The notes below the pieces were generated by a model, which saw only the letters and a program-made list of their open reading frames with translations, did no database searches and had not been told where the DNA came from. Shown here one piece after another: positions 1 to 6,773 of a DNA stretch of 16,602 nucleotides. Positions within the stretch are counted from its first letter, which is position 1. Each line of letters starts with the position of its first letter. Where the stretch lies: the NCBI GenBank assembly GCA_002773495.1, contig PFAX01000018.1, positions 1 to 16,602 of the forward strand, given 5' to 3'. This stretch comes from a bacterium (Candidatus Gribaldobacteria) CG10_big_fil_rev_8_21_14_0_10_37_21 (lineage in GTDB: Bacteria > Patescibacteriota > Minisyncoccia > Minisyncoccales > CG1-02-41-26). Position numbers and translations under genes: made by a program.

Positions 1-444
1 AACAACAGTTTGAATATGCTGATTTTCTGCAATAACACGAAAAATTTCTTGTCGTGCAATGACGGGCATTTCTTCTTCATTAAGAAAAGATCCTGCGTTA
101 TAAACACATATCATTGGATATTGCGTAAAATCATATTTAGCAAACTCATTTTGAAATTGAGTTATAAAATGAAAAGGTGAAATTTTTCTACCCATTGATG
201 TTTTTGTGTAATGACCACACATAAAACATCCACCACCCCTGCTAATAGCCCACTTACACCCATAACCTCGCAAATAAAAAATAACGCGTTGAATAGATTT
301 TCCGTTTAAGTAGCCCTCTTTTATGCTTGAGTGACCAATTTGAGAAAAATCTGCGGAGTAATCTCTCGAAGATCCTTCCTTAATTTCTTGCTGTATTTTT
401 TTAAGCTCGTCAAGAACTTTTCTCTTCATATCAAACTTATCCAT
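1..444 (-). CDS. Radical SAM protein, RaSEA/TIGR01210-like (3' end outside window)
   Basis: The N-terminal 148 codons of a minus-strand gene are visible; the rest lies beyond base 1. The start ATG (444-442) follows a strong Shine-Dalgarno AGGAGG (454-459). Cysteines C63, C73 and C76 lie in the context GCKW...GGGCFMCGHY, a radical SAM 4Fe-4S motif with the wide first spacing and 'GCxMCG' ending that I associate with the RaSEA/TIGR01210 group. The following 'YNAGSFLNEEEMP' matches the 'SGSFLDxxEVP'-like segment of those proteins. Archaeal RaSEA works with ArcS in archaeosine formation on tRNA; bacterial relatives are of unclear role, so I do not assign that reaction. It is transcribed divergently from everything else in the window. 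The fold call is firm and the subfamily call moderate. Confidence 0.68.
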   Translation of the reverse strand, partial: MDKFDMKRKVLDELKKIQQEIKEGSSRDYSADFSQIGHSSIKEGYLNGKSIQRVIFYLRGYGCKWAISRGGGCFMCGHYTKTSMGRKISPFHFITQFQNEFAKYDFTQYPMICVYNAGSFLNEEEMPVIARQEIFRVIAENQHIQTVV

Positions 445-530
445 TTCTTTATACCTCCTTCCTATCTTATAGCAAGATAAAATTTTTTAAAGAACTCTCT
501 ACTTTTCAGTACTATCTTTGATTACCTACA

Positions 531-560
531 AGCATAGCAAAAAAAAAGCGGCTTTGTCAA
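531..560 (-). promoter_or_regulatory. Sigma70-type promoter for the minus-strand radical SAM gene
   Basis: On the minus strand a consensus -35 TTGACA (560-555) is separated by 18 bp from TATGCT (536-531), which carries an upstream TG (extended -10). Transcription would begin near 524 and give an 80-nt leader. A small hairpin, TATCTT/AAGATA (463-479), sits just upstream of the Shine-Dalgarno site. Confidence 0.6.
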
Positions 561-590
561 TAGCTTTTTTGTATTACAAAAAAAAGGAGG

Positions 591-620
591 TTGCAGTGGT
601 TTTAGAAAATATGGTATAAT
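591..620 (+). promoter_or_regulatory. Sigma70-type promoter of the orphan transcription unit
   Basis: TTGCAG (591-596), an 18-bp spacer and a perfect TATAAT (615-620) preceded by TG (extended -10) point rightwards. It lies back to back with the minus-strand promoter. No convincing ORF starts downstream before the palindrome at 826-879. Confidence 0.6.
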
Positions 621-626
621 TAAACA

Positions 627-826
627 GTTTTTCAAAAAATAAATAATTACAGAAAGGAGCGATTTCAATTTGGCTTGAGAGGTTATAAACCAAATCAGGG
701 CTTACAAATCCTCAAAACAACTCTCCCAAGGCAAAGAGCTTGACCTATTTGAAACAACCACCCCCTTGCCCGCCACCCTTGTTGCCCTTGTCAAGTCGGT
801 TTGCAAAGTTAAAACCCTTAAAATTA
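627..826 (+). other. Candidate short transcription unit (ncRNA, leader or decayed ORF)
   Basis: This stretch runs from the predicted start of the promoter at 591-620 to the palindromic terminator. It contains a Shine-Dalgarno-like AAAGGAG (653-659), but the first codons after it are TTG GCT TGA. One frame (679-831, stop TAA) reads protein-like with many C-ending codons (ending KSVCKVKTLKIK) but has no standard start. ATTTGG (668-673) can pair with CCAAAT (690-695), and CTTGAGAG (674-681) partly with CTCTCCCAAG (721-730), so a folded RNA is possible. It could be a small RNA, a leader or a gene remnant; the sequence alone does not decide. Confidence 0.35.
761..787 (-). other. Canonical G-quadruplex motif
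   Basis: Four C tracts on the plus strand (761-765, 769-771, 776-778, 785-787) give four G tracts of at least 3 on the minus strand, with loops of 6, 4 and 3 nt. This fits the standard G3+N1-7 rule. It lies on the template strand of the putative transcription unit and stands out in an AT-rich genome. Confidence 0.7.
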
Positions 827-879
827 AATAAAAAATGGACTATTTCTGACGATCGTCAGAAATAGTCCATTTTTTATTT
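826..879. terminator. 54-bp perfect palindrome, probable bidirectional terminator
   Basis: The sequence is identical to its own reverse complement from 826 to 879, centred on GACGATCGTC (848-857). The transcribed hairpin would have at least a 20-bp stem and a minimal 4-nt loop. Flanking A and T tracts (AAAAAA left, TTTTTTATTTTTTT right) give an intrinsic-terminator form in both directions. It closes the orphan unit to its left and insulates the isoprenoid operon to its right. Confidence 0.75.
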
Positions 880-951
880 TTTTGCTAACTAAATTATTCT
901 AATAAATTATTCTAATGTGAAAATAAAGCGAATAAACATTTTTTGTCTGCC

Positions 952-982
952 TTGTTTTAATTTTTATGGTATGTGGTATTAT
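952..982 (+). promoter_or_regulatory. Extended -10 promoter of the isoprenoid operon
   Basis: TATTAT (977-982) preceded by TGG forms an extended -10, with a weak -35 (TTGTTT at 952-957, 19 bp; or TTTTAA at 955-960, 16 bp). Transcription would start near 989. That lies downstream of the ATG at 966, so translation should use the ATG at 1002. Confidence 0.5.
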
Positions 983-1001
983 AAAATATAGGCATAAAAA
1001 T

Positions 1002-2027
1002 ATGGGCATAAAAAAAGACAAAACAATAAACATCGAAAAAAAATTAGTTGAGATTAAAAATAAGGTTGAGCCAAAAATCAAAACTCTATTAGAAAAAGGG
1101 TTTACTACTTATTTTCAGGAAGAGGTTTCTTATCCCTTAGGATCGGGGGGAAAAAGATTAAGGCCAGCTTTGGCTGTTTTGTCTTGCCAAATGATGGGGG
1201 GCAAAGAAAAAGATATTTTGCCTGTGGCTGCTCAATTAGAAATTTTTCACAATTACACTTTAATTGTTGACGATATTGTTGACAATGGGTCATTAAGAAG
1301 GGGCAAGCCAACTGCCCTTAAAAAGTTTGGCACCACTTTTGCTAATTTAATTTCAATGGATTTAGCTGTTTCTATTTTTAACAACAATTCAAATAGCCCT
1401 CTTCGCCTTCAAAAAATAAATCAAGTTTTGATTAAAACCATGAAAGAGGTAACTGAGGGCCAAATGCTTGATGTTTTATTTGAAAGGGCTGGCAGAAAAA
1501 ACGAGAATTACCTTCAAAAAAAACGAATTAAGAATATTTCTTTAAAAAAATATTTTAAAATGATTTCTTTAAAAACAGCAAGTTTAATTTCCGCTTGTTG
1601 TGAGCTGGGGGCAATGATGGCAAGAGCACCTCAGAAAAAAATAAACACCCTTAAAGAGTTTGGTTTTAATTTAGGAATAGCCTTTCAAATTCAAGATGAT
1701 ATTTTAGATATTTTCGGCGAAGAAAAAACTTTTGGTAAACAAATTGGCAAAGACATAGAAGAAAGAAAGGGGGGGAACATTGTTTTGCTTTTAGCTCAAG
1801 AGGAAAACCAATTAATAGCTGGGACGCTTTTGAAAAAGAAAATTACCTCTAAAGAAAAGGCGAAGATTATGCTTTTAATCAAAGAAACAAGAGCCCAAGA
1901 AAAAGCCATCACTTTAGAGGAAAAATATCTTAGAAAAGCTCTCGTGGCTTTAAAACAATTACCTGAAAACAAATACAGGCAACTTTTAAAGGATTTAGCT
2001 TACTTTTCTATTAAAAGAAAGCAGTAA
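1002..2027 (+). CDS. Short-chain polyprenyl diphosphate synthase (FPP/GGPP type)
   Basis: A trans-prenyltransferase of 341 residues that condenses IPP with allylic diphosphates. The first aspartate-rich motif is D90-D91-x-x-D94 followed by GSLRRGKPT; the second is D232-D233-x-x-D236 in QIQDDILDIFG. The residue five places before the first motif is an aromatic Tyr, which in type I archaeal GGPP synthases limits chain length, so a C15-C20 product is inferred. The longer frame from 966 was rejected because the promoter -10 lies at 977-982; the ATG at 1002 gives a leader of about 12 nt without a Shine-Dalgarno site. The gene heads an operon with idi (6-nt gap) and a UbiA-like gene, a coherent prenyl-lipid set. 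Confidence 0.88.
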   Translation: MGIKKDKTINIEKKLVEIKNKVEPKIKTLLEKGFTTYFQEEVSYPLGSGGKRLRPALAVLSCQMMGGKEKDILPVAAQLEIFHNYTLIVDDIVDNGSLRRGKPTALKKFGTTFANLISMDLAVSIFNNNSNSPLRLQKINQVLIKTMKEVTEGQMLDVLFERAGRKNENYLQKKRIKNISLKKYFKMISLKTASLISACCELGAMMARAPQKKINTLKEFGFNLGIAFQIQDDILDIFGEEKTFGKQIGKDIEERKGGNIVLLLAQEENQLIAGTLLKKKITSKEKAKIMLLIKETRAQEKAITLEEKYLRKALVALKQLPENKYRQLLKDLAYFSIKRKQ

Positions 2028-2033
2028 AAAATT

Positions 2034-2540
2034 ATGGTTTTATTAGTTAATAAAAATGATGAACCCCAGGGCTTTTACGACAAATTTAAAGCCCACAGAG
2101 AAGTAAAGCTACATCGGGCTTTTTCAATTTTAATTTTTAATAAAAAAGGTCAATTATTGCTTCAACAAAGAAGTAAATATAAGCTAATTGCCCCTTATTT
2201 ATGGAGTAATACTTGCTGTTCGCACCCTTTACAAGGAGGCCTTATTGGCGTTATTAAAGAAGCGCAAGAACGGTTACAAGAAGAAATGGGCTTTACTTGC
2301 CCTCTAAAATTAGCTTTTAAGTTTCAGTATAAGGTTCAGTATGGTTATTTCTTTGAAAACGAAGTTGATTATGTTTTAATTGGTAAATACGAAAAAAACC
2401 CAAAGCCAAATAAAAAAGAGGCCCTATCTTGGAAATGGGTGAATATTTCTGCTTTGAAAGAAGATATCAAGCAAAATCCTGAAAAATATACTTATTGGTT
2501 AAAACTAATTTTACAAAATAATGCTTTCAAGGTTGCCTAA
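2034..2540 (+). CDS. idi: Isopentenyl-diphosphate delta-isomerase, type I (Nudix)
   Basis: This enzyme interconverts IPP and DMAPP, supplying the primer for the upstream prenyl synthase. The 168 residues match type I Idi. The hallmark WSNTCCSHP carries the catalytic cysteine (C61 or C62 region) and the metal-binding H64. The Nudix-like segment EAQERLQEEMG follows, and E108-N-E110-V-D112 corresponds to the second catalytic glutamate motif. It starts 6 nt after the synthase stop without a clear Shine-Dalgarno site, and its end overlaps the next gene by 20 nt, so translation is probably coupled. A dedicated isomerase is essential in mevalonate-type organisms and optional with the MEP pathway; neither pathway is visible here. 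Confidence 0.93.
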   Translation: MVLLVNKNDEPQGFYDKFKAHREVKLHRAFSILIFNKKGQLLLQQRSKYKLIAPYLWSNTCCSHPLQGGLIGVIKEAQERLQEEMGFTCPLKLAFKFQYKVQYGYFFENEVDYVLIGKYEKNPKPNKKEALSWKWVNISALKEDIKQNPEKYTYWLKLILQNNAFKVA

Positions 2541-3321
2541 AATAATCAGCCAGGAAATTCTTTTTGGCGGGCACTTACAAGCCCTTGGCTCAGTGGCTTT
2601 AGTTTGGCTACCGGCTTTAGTTTTTCAAATAAAATTTTCCGCCTGGATTTTGCTGGCTTTTTATTTAGCTTTTTATTCAATTTATTTTTTTGACCGTCTG
2701 CTTGGTTTAAAAAAAGACACCAATAAATATCTTGCCTTGCATAAAAAAAGAGCACCTTTTATTTTATTTATTTCTCTGGGGTTAGCCCTGCTTTTATTTT
2801 TTAGGTTTAAGTTGCTAATTTTTGGTTGTTTAGTTATAATCTTGGGTTTTCTTTATCCGTTATTTTTTAAAAATTTAACTAAAAAAATACCCCTTTTCAA
2901 AAATATCTTTGTCGCCCTGTTTTTCGCTTCGCTTGTATTTTTTCCTTTTAGCCACTTTACAATTTTAGCTGGATTTTTAGGGTTGTTAGTTTTTTTAAAA
3001 GCTATTTTAATGCAAATTATTCTTGATTTAAAAGACGAAAAAGAAGACAAGCGAAATGGCTTGCTTACCCTGCCTGTTATTTTAGGCAAAGAAAAAACCT
3101 TAACCTTGCTTAAACCGATTATTTTTTTAGTTAGTTTCTTTTTACCCTTATTGTTAAGCATAATAACAAACCAAAAGTTTTTTTTCTATTTAAGTTCCCT
3201 TGTTTTCATTGATCTTATGTCTTGGTTTTTAGTTAAAAAAAATAACTATCAGGCCTATTTTTTGCAAGCCAGCCAATTCTTATTTTGGCTAATTTTACTT
3301 TTAATTGTTAAAATAATTTAA
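2521..3321 (+). CDS. UbiA-like membrane prenyltransferase homologue
   Basis: A very hydrophobic 266-residue protein with about eight membrane segments. The second aspartate-rich motif is intact: D169-x-x-D172-x-x-x-D176, followed by GLLTLPVILG, typical of UbiA prenyltransferases, which transfer a prenyl chain to a lipophilic acceptor in the membrane. The first motif is degenerate: the usual NxxxDxxxD region reads YFFDRLLGLKKD, keeping D58 and D66 without the Asn or middle Asp. The gene overlaps idi by 20 nt, and the upstream synthase plausibly makes its donor. The acceptor (quinone, glycerol phosphate, carotenoid or other) cannot be told. The start at 2521 is the only ATG near the N terminus. 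Confidence 0.72.
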   Translation: MLSRLPKIISQEILFGGHLQALGSVALVWLPALVFQIKFSAWILLAFYLAFYSIYFFDRLLGLKKDTNKYLALHKKRAPFILFISLGLALLLFFRFKLLIFGCLVIILGFLYPLFFKNLTKKIPLFKNIFVALFFASLVFFPFSHFTILAGFLGLLVFLKAILMQIILDLKDEKEDKRNGLLTLPVILGKEKTLTLLKPIIFLVSFFLPLLLSIITNQKFFFYLSSLVFIDLMSWFLVKKNNYQAYFLQASQFLFWLILLLIVKII

Positions 3322-3330
3322 AAGACAACG

Positions 3331-4986
3331 ATGATTCCATTTCTCACTTTAAATAAAATTTTGGTTTTAGTAATTTCAGCTACGAGTGCTTGGATAGGTT
3401 TTATAGCTTACAGACACAACCCCAAAGCTAAGCCGAATAAAATGATCGTGGCGATGGTGGCTTTAATGCTTTTTTGGGTTGATTTCGCTTATTTAGCTCG
3501 CATGGTCAATGACAGCAACCCAGGCCTTGCTTTAGTTTTTTTAAAAATTGCCTGGTTTGTCACCCCTTTATTTTTTGCTTTGCTTTATTTTTTAGCTATT
3601 TATTTGTTTAGCGAAAAAAAAGATAAAAGCCTTTTGAGCTATTTGGTAAGTTTTGTGGCTATCTTGTTAGCTTGCGGCACTGGTTTTACTCATTTAGTTA
3701 TCACGGGCACAAAAATAGTTAAAGATTATTTCACTATTTCTTACGGGGTTGGCATGATAGCTTTCTTGGGAGGAATTTTATTTTTGATTGTTGCCGCCCT
3801 TTACATCCCTTTAAGAAATTATTCTTATTTTTCTCTGGCGCAAAAAAACAGAGTACTTTATTTTCTAACTGGTGCTTTTATTTTTTATACGGCTAACTTT
3901 ATTTTTAATATCACTTTACCGATTTTTTTTCAAATAACCCGCTATTACTGGATAGCTGATTATTCAACTGTTTTTCTTTTAGGTTTTGTTATTTATGCTG
4001 TTGTTAAACAAAAACTCTTTGGCCTAAAAATTATCTTAACCCAGCTCTTAATCGGAAGTATTGCGCTACTTTTGCTTGCTGACTTCATTTCAGCTGGAAA
4101 GAGCTTAACCTTTTTTCTAAAAGGGATCCTCTTTGTTTCGTTTCTTTCTTTCGGCTGGTTGTTGACAAAATCAGTTCAAAGAGAAATTGGACAGAAAGAA
4201 CAAATTGACAGGTATGCTACGCAGTTAGCAATAACTAATAAAAAATTAAAAGATGCTTATCAAAAAGTCAAAAAGTTAGATAAAGCCAAGTCCGAGTTTA
4301 TTTACATCGCTTCCCACCAATTAAGAACGCCTTTAACGGCTATTAAGGGTTACATTTCAATGCTTTTAGAAGGGGACTATGGCAAAATTCAAAGCCAAGG
4401 GCAGAAAAAAGTTGTGGAAAATGTTTTTTCGGCCAATGAACGGATTATTGCTTTAGTTAACTCGCTTTTGAACTTGTCTCGCTTAGAGTCGGGTAAAATT
4501 AAAATAAATAAAGAAAAAGTTAATTTAGAGGAGCTTTTAGAACAAATAGTTAAAGATTTCCAACAACAAGCCAGTAATAAAAACTTAGCCCTTTCTTTTG
4601 AAAAGCCCAAGGTTAAAATAAAAGAAATTGAAATTGACCGAGAAAAAATCAGAGAAGTTGTTTCTAATTTAATTGACAATGCTTTAAAATATACCCCCAC
4701 AGGGACAATTAAAGTTAAACTTGACAAGATAAAGAAAAAGGGGAGGGGAGAGTTTGTTCTAGTTTCGGTTGTAGACACGGGCGAAGGTATGGGTAAAGAA
4801 GAAATAGCTAAATTGTTCAATAGTTTTTCAAGGGCAAAGGCAGGCACTAAACATTGGGTTAGTGGCACGGGTTTGGGTTTGTATATCGCTAAAAAATTTG
4901 TTTTAATGCATCAAGGTCATATCAAGGCCATTTCCGAAGGCAAGGGCAAAGGCAGTAAGTTTTGCATTGAACTGCCAATAAAATAA
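3331..4986 (+). CDS. Multi-TM sensor histidine kinase
   Basis: A membrane sensor kinase of 551 residues. Residues 1 to about 270 form eight or nine hydrophobic segments of the N-terminal 7TM-like sensor type; a helical linker follows. The dimerisation/phosphoacceptor domain holds H329 in SHQLRTPL. The ATPase domain has the N box (SNLIDNALKYTP), the D-x-G box (VDTGEGMG), the F box (LFNSFSRA) and the G2 box (GTGLGLYIAKKF), so the kinase looks complete. It begins 9 nt after the UbiA-like gene and is the last gene before the palindrome. No receiver is adjacent; the single-domain regulator at 9895 is the obvious in-window candidate partner. The stimulus is unknown, though the operon context hints at membrane or lipid state. 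Confidence 0.9.
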   Translation: MIPFLTLNKILVLVISATSAWIGFIAYRHNPKAKPNKMIVAMVALMLFWVDFAYLARMVNDSNPGLALVFLKIAWFVTPLFFALLYFLAIYLFSEKKDKSLLSYLVSFVAILLACGTGFTHLVITGTKIVKDYFTISYGVGMIAFLGGILFLIVAALYIPLRNYSYFSLAQKNRVLYFLTGAFIFYTANFIFNITLPIFFQITRYYWIADYSTVFLLGFVIYAVVKQKLFGLKIILTQLLIGSIALLLLADFISAGKSLTFFLKGILFVSFLSFGWLLTKSVQREIGQKEQIDRYATQLAITNKKLKDAYQKVKKLDKAKSEFIYIASHQLRTPLTAIKGYISMLLEGDYGKIQSQGQKKVVENVFSANERIIALVNSLLNLSRLESGKIKINKEKVNLEELLEQIVKDFQQQASNKNLALSFEKPKVKIKEIEIDREKIREVVSNLIDNALKYTPTGTIKVKLDKIKKKGRGEFVLVSVVDTGEGMGKEEIAKLFNSFSRAKAGTKHWVSGTGLGLYIAKKFVLMHQGHIKAISEGKGKGSKFCIELPIK

Positions 4987-5036
4987 AGAGAGAGCAATTT
5001 GGGCTGAAAACTCAAAACCACTCAAATCAAAACTAA

Positions 5037-5078
5037 ACTTTCCTCTATCTTACGCATATGCGTAAGATAGAGGAAAGT
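5037..5078. repeat. 42-bp perfect palindrome centred on CGCATATGCG
   Basis: The segment is its own reverse complement over 42 bp, with a pyrimidine-rich left arm and the core TTACGCATATGCGTAA (5050-5065). It lies 50 bp after the kinase stop. As RNA it would form a long hairpin, but no T tract follows, so a simple intrinsic terminator is not obvious. The core and the pyrimidine/purine arms recur in the palindrome at 12865-12914. Confidence 0.8.
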
Positions 5079-5131
5079 ATTAAGGGGTGGCATTGTGCAA
5101 GCAATTATACAAAACTACGATTTACCTAAAG

Positions 5132-5168
5132 ATCATGATTTGCCTTTTGTTTGATTTTTTAGTATTAT
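5132..5168 (+). promoter_or_regulatory. Repeated promoter, copy A (leaderless start)
   Basis: TTGCCT (5140-5145), a 17-bp spacer and TATTAT (5163-5168) form a good promoter. The ATG at 5175 lies six bases after the -10, where transcription should begin, so the mRNA would be leaderless. The 37 bp match 7794-7830 at all but one position. Confidence 0.7.
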
Positions 5169-5174
5169 TAAAAA

Positions 5175-6176
5175 ATGGATGCTTTCTTTGCGCAATTTAC
5201 TGGCAACTTAAAAGAAATTTTTGCTTACATTACCTTAAGGTGCAATATGAAATGTCTCCATTGTTATTTAGGAGAAGCCAAACAAGAGGATATGCCCTTA
5301 AAAGAATACACAAATATTGTCCAGCAGTTGGTAAAAATGGGAGCATCTAAGTTAACCTTGCTTGGAGGAGAGCCCACATTGCATCCTCTCTTCTTTAAGT
5401 TTATTACAGTGGCCAAAAAACAAGGTGTAAACTGTGTTAGGGTTGACACAAACGGCAGTTTTAATGCAAAGATATTAGAAAAACCTGTTTTTAAGTTAGC
5501 GGACGAGTTAAGCTTTAGTTTGGAAGGGGCTAACGCAAACACACATCAAGCCGTTAGACCCTTTAGCAATTACGAATTACTGATCAAAAACATTCAAAAA
5601 GCGATCCGTCTTGACTATCAAACGAGAGTCACTATGACAGTTAATTCTTTAAATTTGAATCAAATTATACCTCTTGTTTCGCAACTTTCTGATTTAGGGG
5701 TTAAATCGTTAAATCTGCATCTTATTTCTGAAAATGGTTTGGCTAAACAAAATCAACAGCTTTTAGTATCAGCAAAATGTTGGATACATACGCGCCAAAA
5801 ACTTGAAAAAGAGCTACTCAAGTTTAGCAACATAGAAGTAAAAGTTCCATTTCGGTTTATTAAAGGGCAAATAAACGAACAGAAAAAAACTATAACTTGC
5901 GAGGCAGTCAAAAATTCTCGGGTTTTAATAATGCCTAATTTAAAAATTTATTCCTGCCCATTACTTTTAGATGTTGGAAGAAACTTTGCTTACTTTAAGA
6001 ATGGAAAATTTTTTTATAGCACAGATTATCAAAACAATATTTTTAGTCCAAAAAATGTAAAAGGCTCTGCTTGCCCGATTCTTACAGCCGAGCATAAACA
6101 AAAATATTTTCAAGAAGACACTTACCCAGTTTGCGTTTCTTATAAATATTCAAATAAAAACCTTTGTAATATCTAA
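5175..6176 (+). CDS. Radical SAM protein with extra C-terminal cysteines
   Basis: A 333-residue radical SAM enzyme. C23-x3-C27-x2-C30 (LRCNMKCLHCYLG) binds the SAM-cleaving 4Fe-4S cluster, and LLGGEPTLHP provides the SAM-binding GGE motif. Residues about 15-210 form the partial barrel. The C-terminal third holds C242, C261, C300, C320 and C331, a spacing suggesting a SPASM/twitch-like auxiliary cluster, as in enzymes that modify peptides or carry out anaerobic maturation. No precursor peptide is evident nearby. It starts leaderless from promoter copy A and is followed after 9 nt by the HD hydrolase and then a kinase-fold gene. The substrate is unknown. Confidence 0.82.
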   Translation: MDAFFAQFTGNLKEIFAYITLRCNMKCLHCYLGEAKQEDMPLKEYTNIVQQLVKMGASKLTLLGGEPTLHPLFFKFITVAKKQGVNCVRVDTNGSFNAKILEKPVFKLADELSFSLEGANANTHQAVRPFSNYELLIKNIQKAIRLDYQTRVTMTVNSLNLNQIIPLVSQLSDLGVKSLNLHLISENGLAKQNQQLLVSAKCWIHTRQKLEKELLKFSNIEVKVPFRFIKGQINEQKKTITCEAVKNSRVLIMPNLKIYSCPLLLDVGRNFAYFKNGKFFYSTDYQNNIFSPKNVKGSACPILTAEHKQKYFQEDTYPVCVSYKYSNKNLCNI

Positions 6177-6185
6177 TCACAAATA

Positions 6186-6725
6186 ATGAAAATAAAGCCA
6201 CCTGCCATAGAAAATATAATTGAAGAAGCAATTAAAATGTTGGTTCATTGTGTTGAAGAAAATTGCCGAAACGACAAGCCCCTTATCTTGCACAGTTTAA
6301 GAGTTGGCTTTGTTGCTATGGGGTTGAATTTTCCCCGGGATGTTGTCGTCGCTGGGATTCTTCATGATTTAGTGGAAGATACAAATTGTGATTTTGAAAC
6401 AATCAAACGTTATTTTGGACATGAAGTAGAAAGTTTAGTAAAAACTTTAACTCAAGAGCATATTGAAGATTATAAAAAAAGGTGGCAGGTTTTATTAGAA
6501 AAAATTAAGAAAAAAGGAAAACACGCTATGATTATTAAAATTATTGACGCAAATGACAACCTGACTTACATTCCCCTTATAAAAAGTAAAAAAAGTATAA
6601 AAGAAACTTTGTGGAAGCATCATTTTTTATCAGAAGAATTAAGGCCGTTTTTAAGCAGGAACCAGACATTTCGAGATTATCAAAACCACCTTCAAAGCAC
6701 AGAAGCGAAATTGGAAAATTTTTGA
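6186..6725 (+). CDS. HD-domain hydrolase, MESH1/RelA-SpoT hydrolase-like
   Basis: A 179-residue protein built around a metal-dependent HD phosphohydrolase domain. H36 (HSLRVG), H60-D61 with E64-D65 (ILHDLVEDT) and D121 (KIIDANDNL) match the metal and catalytic positions of small alarmone hydrolases (MESH1/SAH) and of the SpoT hydrolase half. No synthetase domain is present. By family it could remove pyrophosphate from (p)ppGpp-like nucleotides, but a related phosphoester is possible. It lies 9 nt after the radical SAM gene with no clear Shine-Dalgarno site, implying cotranscription. The C-terminal 40 residues are not part of the recognisable core. Confidence 0.78.
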   Translation: MKIKPPAIENIIEEAIKMLVHCVEENCRNDKPLILHSLRVGFVAMGLNFPRDVVVAGILHDLVEDTNCDFETIKRYFGHEVESLVKTLTQEHIEDYKKRWQVLLEKIKKKGKHAMIIKIIDANDNLTYIPLIKSKKSIKETLWKHHFLSEELRPFLSRNQTFRDYQNHLQSTEAKLENF

Positions 6726-6773
6726 GATTTTTTTGAAAAATGTTCTTTTAAAATTAAAGAGGGGGTGTTTTAG

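Noticed and set aside
541..572. Possible terminator AAAAAAGC...GCTTTTTT
   Set aside because: It coincides with the minus-strand -35/-10 region and no gene ends there; the stem is almost all A-T.
661..760. tRNA-like arrangement (a short stem and a TTACAAAT loop)
   Set aside because: No acceptor stem, D arm or anticodon arm could be fitted around it.
801..840. Similarity between the end of the orphan unit and the Maf leader (TTTGCAAA and TTAAAACC...AAAAAATGG near 11681-11736)
   Set aside because: The shared words are short and AT-rich and the intervening sequence differs; chance is likely.
899..1081. Minus-strand 60-codon hydrophobic ORF
   Set aside because: It covers the isoprenoid promoter and the antisense of the synthase 5' end; its Phe/Ile-rich composition follows from AT-rich antisense sequence.
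5087..5350. 87-codon plus-strand ORF beginning upstream of the radical SAM gene
   Set aside because: It runs across promoter copy A and into another frame of the radical SAM gene, has no Shine-Dalgarno site, and its sequence looks like an out-of-frame reading.
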